64,000 bases of DNA from Ahaetulla prasina (taxonomy: Eukaryota > Chordata > Lepidosauria > Squamata > Colubridae), in assembly GCF_028640845.1 (NCBI RefSeq), contig NC_080546.1, positions 78,300,697 through 78,364,696 of the forward strand, read 5' to 3'. Each line of letters starts with the position of its first letter. Position 1 is the first letter of the stretch. Position numbers and translations under genes: made by a program. Positions 11,201-23,200 of this stretch are shown here, in pieces. Below the pieces are notes generated by a model. The model ran no database searches. It saw only the letters and a list, made by a program, of their open reading frames with translations, and was not told the DNA's origin.

Positions 11201-14200
11201 GGCTCAATTGTGGTTGTAAATTGAGGATTACCTGCACTTTTTCATGATACAATTTCCTAAGTGCAAAGGAGGCAATTGGCAGCTAGGAATGCTGCTTTTG
11301 AGGGAAGCAACAACCAGAAGGGATACAGATGTTCTATGTGGAATGGAAGCTTAGCTGACTTCAAAATGGGAAATGGAAAATGAAACTTTAGAAGTTAATT
11401 TAGAAATTAATCTGGAGATTAATTAACCTTTGAAGGAATTTTGGTAGATAGATATGAAAAAAATTGAAGAGTTTGAATGATGGTGAGTATTTTGGAAGTT
11501 AATCTGGTCCCTCATTTTCCCATTCAAATGAGTGGCTTTGGTTCCAGAATTGTTCATCTGGCAATATGACGAAAATGACGAAACAGTTAAAGCAAACCTC
11601 TTTAACACATTCTGTGGCTCAGTTTTTGTTAACAGTGATGACACATATCCGACATTCCCAAATTGTACCACCAATGAGTATGACGACTTAACACATATAG
11701 ATTTCACAGAAGATAATGTTAGAAAAGCTCTTCATAACTTGAAACTATCTCTATCTATTGGACCTGATGGACTATGTGCATACTTCTTAAAAAAACTTTC
11801 CACTAATATAGCAGAACCCCTAAGCATAATCTTTGATAAAGCTTTCACGACCAGTTTCCTTCCCAAACTTTGGTCACTAGCCACAGTCATCCCAATCGTC
11901 AAAAAAGGAGACCCCATCTTAGTTGAAAATTACAGACCAATCTCTCTATGTTGCGTCACCTGCAAAGTAATGGAATCAATCATCAACCAATCCATTACCT
12001 TCCACTTAGAAATAAACAACCTACTCTCTAATAAACAATTTGGTTTCAGAAAAAAATTATTATGTAACTTACAGCTACTCAACTGTAAAACATATGGACT
12101 ACAAATCTTGATCAAGGCAAAACAATAGATGCAAATCTACATAGACTTCTGCAAAGCTTTTGACTCAGTAGTACACGATAAACTTCTCCTAAAACTAAAA
12201 TCCTATGGCATTTCAGGACCCCTTCACAATTGGATATCTGCTTTTCTGTCTAACAGACAACAAGTGATAAAAATTGGCAATGCTCTATCAAATCCTGTTC
12301 CTGTCAAGAGTGACGTTCCTCAAGGTAGTGTTCTTGGACCAACACTCTTCATACTATACATAAATAATCTTTGTGACCGTATCTCAAGTAACTGTGTTCT
12401 CTTTGCTGACAATATCAAACTATTTAACATCACTGACAATACATCTACCATTCAAAAAGACTTTGATCATCTAACCGCTTGGTCTAAAACTTGGCAACTC
12501 CAAATCTCAACCAACAAATGCTCAGTCTTACATATTGGAAAAAAAAACCCAAACACTAAGTACATGCTTGATGGACATTACCTTACAGATGACCACCATC
12601 CAGTTAAAGACCTTGGAGTTTTCATATCAAATGACCTAAGTGCTAAAGCCCACTGCAACTACATAGCAAAAAAAAGGCTCTAAGAGTTGTAAACCTAATC
12701 TTGTGTAGCTTCTTTTCCAAAAACACTACACTACTAACCAGAGCACATAAAACATTTGCTAGGCCTATTCTAGAATACAGCTCGCCTGTCTGGAACCCCT
12801 ACCACATTTCTGACATCAATACAATTGAACGTGTCCAGAAATATTTTAGAAGAAGAGTTCTCTACTCCTCTGAAAACAACAAAATACCTTATCCCACCAG
12901 ACTTGAAATCCTGAGTTTAGAAAACTTAGAACTCCGTCGCCTTCGGCAAGACCTAAGTTTAACTCATAGAATCATCTATTGTAATGTCCTTCCTATGAAA
13001 GACTACTTCAGCTTCAATTGCAATAATACAAGATTATTATTGCAACCAATAGATTCAAACTTAATGTTAACCGCTTCAATCTAGATTGCAGAAAATATGA
13101 CTTCTGTAACAGAGTTATCAGTGCTTGGAACACATTACCTAACTCTGTGGTCTCTTCCCATAATCCCAAAAGACTCTGTGGTCTCTTCCCATAATCCCAT
13201 AATAACCAAAAACTTTCTACTATTGACCTCACCGCATTCCTAAGAGGACTATAAGGAGCATGCATAAGAGCACAAACGTGCCTACCGTTCCTGTCCTATT
13301 GTTTGCTTGTTTCTTTTTTCTTCTTATATATATATGCTTATACTTCCTTATATTACCTCATATATATGTTTATATACTATATAATCTTTTTATGTGATGC
13401 TTATATATATTGTTGTGACAAAATAAATAAATATTCTGAAAGAGGAATTGGGCAGTACAAAAGAGAAACTCGTTTCCTTATCCGAAACATCTGTGGGTTT
13501 TTTTTGGTTTTTTTTATTTTTTTTATTTGAATTTATATCCCGCCCTTCTCCAAAGATTCAGGGCGGCTTACACTGTGTTAAGCAATAGTCTTCATCCACT
13601 TGTATATTATATACAAAGTCAACTTTTATTTCCCCCAACAATCTGGGTCCTCATTTTACCTACCTTATAAAGGATGGAAGGCTGAGTCAACCTTGGGCCT
13701 GGTGGGACTTGAACTTGCAGTAATTGCAAGCAGCTGTGTTAATAACAGACAGACTTTGTCTGCTGAGCCACCAGAGGCCCTGTTTCATTGTCAGGAAACA
13801 GAGAGACCGAGTACTTTCCCAGATTTTGGATGAGTTCTGAGAGTAAATTTACCACACCAAGCAAGAAGAGAACCTTCTGCGCACAAATTCCAATCGTGCC
13901 TTTTATAATTTTGTTAACAATAAACTTAAAGATTCAAGATCCATCCCACCACTAAAAGATTCTAACAACAAAGAATGCAATGACGAAACAGTTAAAGCAA
14001 ACCTCTTCAACATTTTCTTTGGCTCAGTTTTTGTTAACTCTGATAACACATATCCGACATTCCACAAATGTACCAGCAATGATTATGATGATTTAACTCA
14101 TATAGATTTCACAGAAGATAACGTTGGAAAAGCTCTTCATAACCTAAAACCATCGCTATCTATTGGACCTGATGGACTATGTGCATACTTTTAAAAAAAA

Positions 14201-17200
14201 CTTTCCATTAATATAGCAGAACCCCTAAGTATTATCTTTGATAAAGCTTTCACGACCAGTTCCCTTCCCAAACTTTGGTCACTAGCCACAGTCATCCCTA
14301 TTTTCAAAAAAGGAGACCCCAGCTTGGTCGAAAATTACAGACCGATCTCTTTGCTGCCACCTGCAAAGTCATGGAATCAATCATCAACCAATCCATTACC
14401 TCACACTTAGAAACTAACAACCTACTCTCCAATAAACAATTTGGTTTCAGGAAAAATTATCATGTAACTTACAACTTCTCCACTGCTAAAACATATGGAC
14501 TTCAAATCTTGATCAAGGCAAATCAATAGATGCAATCTACATAGATTTCTGCAAAGCTTTTGACTCAGTAGTACACGATAAACTTCTCCTAAAACTAATA
14601 TCCTATGGCATCTCAGGACCCCTCCACAAATGGATATCTGCTTTTCTGTCTAACAGACAACAAGTGGTCAAAATTGGCAATGCTTTATCAAATCCTGTTC
14701 CTGTCAAGAGTGGCGTTCCTCAAGGCAGCGTCCTTGGACCAACACTCTTTATACTATACATTAATGATCTTTGTGACCATATCTCAAGTAATTGTGTTCT
14801 CTTTGCTGACGATGTCAAACTATTTAACACCACAGACAATACTTCTATCATTCAAAACGACCTTGATCATCTAACCGCTTGGTCTAAAAATTGGCAGCTC
14901 CAAATTTCAACCAGCAAATGCTCAGTCTTACATATAGGAAAAAGAACCCAAACACTAAGTACATACTAGATGGACATTACCTTACAGATGACCCCATCCT
15001 GTTAAAGACCTTGGAGTTTTCATGTCAAATGATCTAAGTGCCAAAGCCCACTGCAACTACATAGCAAAAAGCTCTAAGAGTTGTAAACCTAATCTTGCGT
15101 AGCTTCTTTTCCAAAACACCACACTACTAACCAGAGCATATAAAACATTTGCTAGACCAATTCTAGAATACAGCTCACCTGTTTGGAACCCTCACCACAT
15201 CTCTGACATCAATACAATTGAACGTGTCCAGAAATATTTTACAAGAAGAGTTCTCCATTCCTCTGAAAACAATAAAATACCTTATCCCACCAGACTTGAA
15301 ATCCTAGGCTTAGAAAACTTGGAACTCCGTCGCCTTCGACAAGACCTAAGTTTAACTCACAGAATCATCTATTGTAATGTCCTTCCTGTCAAAGACTACT
15401 TCAGCTTTAATTGCAATAATACTAGAGCAACTAATAGATTTAAACTTAATGTCAACCGCTTTAATCTAGATTGCAGAAAATATGACTTCTGTAACAGAAT
15501 CATCAGTGCTTGGAATACTTTACCTGACTCTGTGGTCTCTTCCCATAATCCTAAAAGCTTTAACCAAAAACTTTCTACTATTGACCTCACCCCATTCCTA
15601 AAAGGACTATAAGGGGCGTGCATAAGAGCACAAACATGACTACCGTTCCTGTCCTATTGTTTTTCTTTTCTTCTTCCTATATATATATATGCTTATACTT
15701 CCTTATATTACCTCATATATATGTTTATATACTATATAATCTTTTTATGTGATGCTTATATATATTGTTGTGACAAAATAAATAAATATTCTGAAAGAGG
15801 AATTGGGCAGTACAAAAGAGAAACTCGTTTCCTTATCCGAAACATCTGTGGGTTTTTTTTGGTTTTTTTTTTTTTTTTTATTTGAATTTATATCCCGCCC
15901 TTCTCCAAAGATTCAGGGCGGCTTACACTGTGTTAAGCAATAGTCTTCATCCACTTGTATATTATATACAAAGTCAACTTTTATTTCCCCCAACAATCTG
16001 GGTCCTCATTTTACCTACCTTATAAAGGATGGAAGGCTGAGTCAACCTTGGGCCTGGTGGGACTTGAACTTGCAGTAATTGCAAGCAGCTGTGTTAATAA
16101 CAGACAGACTTTGTCTGCTGAGCCACCAGAGGCCCTGTTTCATTGTCAGGAAACAGAGACCGAGTACTTTCCCAGATTTTGGATGAGTTCTGAGAGTAAA
16201 TTTACCACACCAAGCAAGAAGAGAACCTTCTGCACAAATTCAATCGTGCCTTTTATAATTTTGTTAACAATAAACTTAAAGATTCAAGATCCATCCCACC
16301 ACTAAAACATTCTAACAACAAAGAATGAAATGACGAAACAGTTAAAGCAAACCTCTTCAACATTTTCTTTGGCTCAGTTTTTGTTAACTCTGATAACACA
16401 TATCCGACATTCCACAAATGTACCAGCAATGATTATGATGATTTAACTCATATAGATTTCACAGAAGATAACGTTGGAAAAGCTCTTCATAACCTAAAAC
16501 CATCGCTATCTATTGGACCTGATGGACTATGTGCATACTTTTAAAAAAAACTTTCCATTAATATAGCAGAACCCCTAAGTATTATCTTTGATAAAGCTTT
16601 CACGACCAGTTCCCTTCCCAAACTTTGGTCACTAGCCACAGTCATCCCTATTTTCAAAAAAGGAGACCCCAGCTTGGTCGAAAATTACAGACCGATCTCT
16701 CTTTGCTGCGTCACCTGCAAAGTCATGGAATCAATCATCAACCAATCCATTACCTCACACTTAGAAACTAACAACCTACTCTCCAACAAACAATTTGGTT
16801 TCAGGAAAAAGTTATCATGTAACTTACAACTTCTCCACTGCAAAAACATATGGACTTCAAATCTAGATCAAGGCAAATCAATAGATGCAATCTACATAGA
16901 CTTCTGCAAAGCTTTTGATTCAGTAGTACACGATAAACTTCTCCTAAAACTAACATCCTATGGCATCTCAGGACCCCTCCACAAATGGATATCTCCTTTT
17001 CTGTCTAACAGACAACAAGTGGTCAAAATTGGCAATGCCTTATCAAATCCTGTTCCTGTCAAGAGTGGCGTTCCTCAAGGCAGCGTCCTTGGACCAACAC
17101 TCTTTATACTATACATTAATGATCTTTGTGACCATATCTCAAGTAATTGTGTTCTCTTTGCTGACGATGTCAAACTATTTAACATCACAGACAATACTTC

Positions 17201-20200
17201 TATCATTCAAAACGACCTTGACCATCTAACCGCTTGGTCTAAAAATTGGCAGCTCCAAATTTCAACCAGCAAATGCTCAGTCTTACATATAGGAAAAAAG
17301 AACCCTAAAACTAAGTACATACTAGATGGACATTACCTTACAGATGACCCCATCCGTTAAAGACCTTGGAGTTTTCATGTCAAATGATCTAAGTGCCAAA
17401 GCCCACTGCAACTACATAGCAAAAAGCTCTAAGAGTTGTAAACCTAATCTTGCGTAGCTTCTTTTCCAAAACACCACACTACTAACCAGAGCATATAAAA
17501 CATTTGCTAGACCAATTCTAGAATACAGCTCACCTGTTTGGAACCCTCACCACATCTCTGACATCAATACAATTGAACGTGTCCAGAAATATTTTACAAG
17601 AAGAGTTCTCCATTCCTCTGAAAACAATAAAATACCTTATCCCACCAGACTTGAAATCCTAGGCTTAGAAAACTTGGAACTCCGTCGCCTTCGACAAGAC
17701 CTAAGTTTAACTCACAGAATCATCTATTGTAATGTCCTTCCTGTCAAAGACTACTTCAGCTTTAATTGCAATAATACTAGAGCAACTAATAGATTTAAAC
17801 TTAATGTCAACCGCTTTAATCTAGATTGCAGAAAATATGACTTCTGTAACAGAATCATCAGTGCTTGGAATACTTTACCTGACTCTGTGGTCTCTTCTCA
17901 TAATCCTAAAAGCTTTAACCAAAAACTTTCTACTATTGACCTCACCCCATTCCTAAGAGGACCATAAGGGGCGTGCATAAGCGCACAAATGTGCCTACTG
18001 TTCCTGTCCTATTGTTTTTCTTTTCTTCTTTCTATATATATGCTTATACCTCCTTATATTTACCCATATGTGTTTATATACTATATAATCTTTTTGTATG
18101 ATACCTACATATATTGTTGTGACAAAATAAATAAATAAATAAATAAAAGTAAATACTAAATTCACAGTTTCCACCTAAAGGGACTGAGAGTTGAATGATG
18201 GCATGCAAGTTTAATTATGGTGCATAGTGATACATTGACAGTGCCTTGCCTACAGTACCCATATTGCTTATAAGCTACGTTCTCCCCCTGCCCACGCAGA
18301 TGCAATTGTGTTTGAAGACAAACAGAGCCTTTCACAGCTTCCCCAGCAACGTCCAACAGAAGCTCTGCCAAGCTTTCATCTACCAAAAGTAAGTAAGAAG
18401 CCTGGGTGATACTACTGGAAGCAGATGAGATCCACTCCATAAGCTCTCTTCAGAAAGCTAGGTCAGAAGGTGAATGTTTTTCAAGAAAGCTGAAATTTTT
18501 CCAATTAAATATTTATCGTTCTTTAGAAATGACCTGCCCCATTAAAATAAAATATTGACAGATGAAAGCTACATAATATTACTTTGGTATTCCACAATTC
18601 AACAGCCGCCTTCTAATGGAGAGCTTCTAGACCTTTGGTGACTAAGAAAAATACAGTATAGATGGCTGTTACTTTGAAAGATAATGTATAAAGCTCATTA
18701 AAGATGTGTATTGTTTTTTCCTAGCTGGCACTTTACAACTTGTCTATAAAGTTTCCAACAGACCTTCATTTAGTACAGTAAAGTTTTTCAAGATGAGGAC
18801 AAAAATTAGAGGAGACTCTAGCTATGGTGTCAAATTTCATTTGCAGTTTGCATAATTCACAGATGTATCGGTTGGCCCAGTCATCAGATGCTTCGAATAC
18901 CCTTTAAAAATAAATGAATTCAAGCACTTTTTAAAATTTGGCCTTTGCTATTTTTTTAAATGGATTTTTTAAAAAAAGGCTCCAAATTATTTTAGCAATG
19001 TGGCAGGACATTGTTTTTTTTTTATAAGCGAAAGGAAATATATTCTTTCCAAAGACGGATCCTCTTGATTAATGGGAGAAATGGAGACTTTTTCAGATTA
19101 GAAGCAGAAAATGTAGTTTGGAGGCAATGTTGGCACTTCCTTAAAGAAGCTGTACTGAAATATGTTTGAACAGATGGAAGTGATCTTGCTGAAATCAGTT
19201 ATATAGCAATAGCAAATGCACTTAGACTTATATACCGCTTCACAGTGCTTTACAGCAGGGGTGAAATGCTCCTGGTTCGGACCGGATCGTCTGATCCGGT
19301 TGCTATGGCGGCAGGTGATTCGGAGAACCGGTAGCAAAAATCCCTGCCTCCCCACCCCCATAGGCTCAGCTGAGCCGCGTGATCATCAGAGGGTTTTTTT
19401 AAAAACTTTTAAAAGCAATTTTTCCTTTGGTCAAAAAAAATGCTTTTAAAAGTAAAAAAAAAGCCTCTTATGATCACACGGCTCAGCTGGGATCGTCAGA
19501 GGCTTTTAAAAGCATTTTTTCTACAACCTCTTCAGCTGAAGAGGTTGTAGAAAAAATGCTTTTAAAAGTTAAAAAAAAAAAAGTTGCCCACGCCCACCCA
19601 GTCACATTACCCCCTCCACCAAGCCACGCCCACAGAACTGGTACATTTCACTACTGCTTTACAGCCGTCTCTAAGCGGTTTACAGAGTCAGCATATTGCC
19701 CCCAACACTCTGGGTCCTCATTTAACTCACCTCAAAAGGATGGAAAGCTGAGTTAACCGATCAGAATCAAACTCCCGACCTGCTGGCAGTTGGCAGTCAG
19801 CAGAATTAGCCTGCACTACTCTATTCTAACCACCGTGCCACCACGGCTCTTCATGGCAAAGCAATGAAGTTCCTGAATATTTTGTATCAAGATTATGACA
19901 TTTCTAAAATGGCAAAAAAATATGATTTTCCACTTAATAAAGGAAAAACCCTTCAAAATATTGCTGTAATAATGCCTTAATGCAAATAAATTAATACCAG
20001 AGCAATTATTTTGCTAGAATTCCCTGCATTGTATCCAGTCAAAAGCATGAAAAAATCTTTGCAGAGGGATGCCAAAATAGAATAGAATAGAATTTTTTTT
20101 TTGTATCAAAAAAGTTTTATTTTTACATTCATATCCAACAACTCATCCAATGTACAGTCATATACAATTAGTCGGGCTTGCCCAGTCACCACCCCCTCCT

Positions 20201-23200
20201 TTTAACTCTCTTCCCTCTTCTACCTTCTTCTACTTTCCAGACCTTCCTCCCCTTCTCTTATCTACATCCTCTCCTCCCTCCACCCTATACCTTCCTTCTT
20301 CCTCTTCTCCCCCTCTTCTCCTCTTTCCTACCTCCTACTCTCTCCTCCTTTCTCCCTCCCCACCATTCTAAAATGGTAGCTGGGCAGACCCAACCCTACA
20401 TTAATTATATTTATACATCTTCAATAATCCCTGTATATTAACTATCACTCCATCCTCTACCCTCATCCTCCCCCATATCCCTCCCCTTACCCCCCGACTT
20501 CCCAGAACAAAATGCAGGGTATCAAAACTAACAATCATAATCCAAAATAAATCTTAAATTATAATCTCTAGACACTCACACTCTCAATTCCCCTCTCCTT
20601 CAAAGATATATCTAATACAAAATATTTCCTAAATTTACTCATATGCTATTCGATATTTTTTTATCTGATACTTATTTTGAATATAATCAATCCACATTTT
20701 CCATTCTAAAATATATTTTTCTTGTGTATAATCTTTCAAATAAGCAGAAATTTTTGCCATTTCTGCCACATTTGATACTTTAAGTGTCCATTCTTCCATT
20801 GTAGATAATTCTTCTTTCTTCCAATATTGAGCAATCAAAAGTCTTGCGGCTGTTATTAAGTTCAAAATCAATTTAGTCTCTATAGCTGTACAATCCATAA
20901 TTATTCCTAGTAGAAAGAACTGCGGAGTAAACTTAATCTTCTTTTTCAGAATGTTCTGCATAATCCACCATACCTTAATCCAAAATGCTTTAACTTTTTT
21001 ACAAGTCCACCATATATGGTAATAAGTGGCCTCTTCACAAAATAGAATAGAATTTTTTATTGGCCAAAGTGTGATTGGACACACAAGGAATTTGTCTTGG
21101 TGCATATGCTCTCAGTGTACATAAAAGAAAGGATACCTTCATCAAGGTACAACACTTACAACACTTAATGATAGTCATAGGGTACAATTAAGCAATCAGG
21201 AAACAATCAATATCAGTATAAATCGTAAGGATACAAGCAACAAAGTTACAGTCAAAAGTGGAAGGAGATGGATGATGGGAACGATGAGAAGATTAATAGT
21301 AGTGCAGATTTAGTAAATAGTTTGACAGTGTTGAGGGAATTATTTGTTTAGCAGAGTGATGGCATTTGGGAAAAAACTGTTCTTGTGTCTAGTTGTTCTG
21401 GTGTGCAGTGCAGAGATGCCTTTAACATATCTATGCATTCTTTATGGCTTTTTACAAGTCTACTTAATGTCCTCTAAAAATCAAGGAGACTAAATGTACT
21501 TTATATGTACATATTTGTACAAAATCAAGGAGACTAAATGTTATATATGCGAATTAGAAAAAATCCTCCAGATTGCATGCAGACTTGAAAATGTCTGCTT
21601 CTAAACATATTACTGAAATTCATGAAGCAGTAGAATTAAATAGTTTAGTTCTTTGATGATAAGAAACATAATATTTTATTCTATTGCTTGTATCGCAGAT
21701 CAGGACATATTTCTAAAGGTACAATACTCAATTACTACTGAGTAAACCCAAGGAAACTAAATAATATTTAGTATAGGTTTATAGAATTGTTCTATGATCA
21801 TAGAAAGAAAGTATAAAAGTACTGAATATTTAAAATATTTAAAAATGATTAACATTTGTTTGCAAATATTAATCATAAATATTAAAAGTATTAATGCCTA
21901 AAATATTTATCATATACTCCATATAAGGATATCCCTTTTTAAAAATCGGTTGCTGATTGCGTTCTAAATATTGTAGAAATGATTTCTAAAATATTATTCA
22001 TATAGGTACATAGCTGGAACAGTCATTATGAAACAAGGACATATGGCAACTGAATGTTACTTACTGTTGTCTGGCAAGCTGAAATTTATGATAACTGATG
22101 AAAAACGTAAAAATGGGATTTTAGCCTCCGAAGCATTGTACGAACTGGAAGAAGAGGATTTCATAGGGGTAACAATTTTCCTGTTTATAAAATAAAATAA
22201 TTTGTGGAAATGCCGCTTCTTAGTGCACAGAGTTAAAAACACGAAAGAGAAATGTTGTCAAGAGTAATTTTAAACTTAATGTTTCCAATAAATAATCCCA
22301 TTTGTATGGCAGTGTAAATAGTTTTCATGAACAAAAGAATGCAACCCACTGAGAAAGGAACCATGGCAAAATGAATTCCCAACCAGGGATTGGTTTCACT
22401 TACCATTACCACCGGTTCATCGCACGTGTGCACACTCGGTTCACTGCATGTGCGCACACTCAGTTAGCACGCATGTGCGCTGCTTGCACACATGCCCGGC
22501 CTGCCACGCATGCACTTTGCTTGCTCACGCACCTTCCACGCATGCGCCCAGCCTCAAAAACGTGCCTAAATAGCACAACGTGGAGTTGGGGCGGGTGGGC
22601 AGGCCCACCCGCGATTGCTGCTACCGGTTTGCGCAAACTGGTGCGAACCGGATGAATACCACCTCTGTTACAATGTCCTTCCTGTTGAAGACTACTTCAG
22701 CTTCAATCGCAACATTACACGAGCACACAATAGATTTAATGTGAACCGCTCCAGTCTTGACTGCAGAAAATATGACTTCAGTAACAGAGTTGTTAATGCT
22801 TGGAATACACTACCTGACTCCGTGGTCTCTTCCCAAAATCCCCAAAGCTTTAACCAAAAACTATCTACTATTGACTTCACCCCATTCCTAAGAGGTCTGT
22901 AAGGAGCGTGCATAAGAGCACCAACATGCCTATCGTTCCTGTCCCAATGTCCCCTTTGATTATATCCAATTCATATAGTTTTTTTTATACTTATGCTTAT
23001 ATATATGCTTATATATCGTATAGTTGTTTCATGCTTATGCTTACATATACTGTTGTGACAAATAAATAAATATAAATAAATAAAATAAATAAATAAATAA
23101 AAAAGTATAACAGCAGTATCTGTCACCGCTTAAAGAAGAGAATCCGTTGAGATTTTAGGATAAAGAAAAGTCACAAAAGATTTTTAAGATAGAAAAGATC

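Larger units (their letters stand above)
10093..11236. mobile_element. Inverted-end repeat carrying a SINE and a hAT
   Basis: The left end caggtagtcttcaatttaca and right end ttgtaaattgaggattacct are inverted. The body (cttggcaactggttcatac..., aaagtcaatgggg) is a common repeat also at 27475, 32575, 42895 and 55865. Removing the SINE (10358-10620) and the hAT (10685-11157) joins tacttaacaa-type halves. Class is probably DNA transposon; no clear TSD. Confidence 0.6.
13431..18140 (+). repeat. Tandem duplication, 2,355-bp unit, two copies
   Basis: Unit 1 (13431-15785) and unit 2 (15786-18140) run colinear: attctgaaagaggaattggg, a minus-strand SINE, then a LINE copy with the same tail. Differences are few (for example a 2-bp change at 13803 versus 16158, and small indels in the RT). 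The unit borders fall in LINE tails that are also shared with copy 1, consistent with unequal crossover. Confidence 0.92.
19203..19850 (-). mobile_element. tRNA-derived SINE (third family) split by hAT
   Basis: Parts 19203-19255 (agcaatagcaaatgcactta...cacagtgctttacag) and 19657-19850 (ctttacagccgtctctaagc...ccaccacggctc) form one minus-strand SINE whose head reads gagccgtggtggcac. Confidence 0.75.

Noticed and set aside
16674..17360. 228-codon RT ORF as a host gene
   Set aside because: It is the RT of a LINE with frame breaks on both sides and two sister copies nearby.
20150..20441. Pro/Ser/Leu-rich ORFs
   Set aside because: C/T-rich 3' UTR of an inverted L1.
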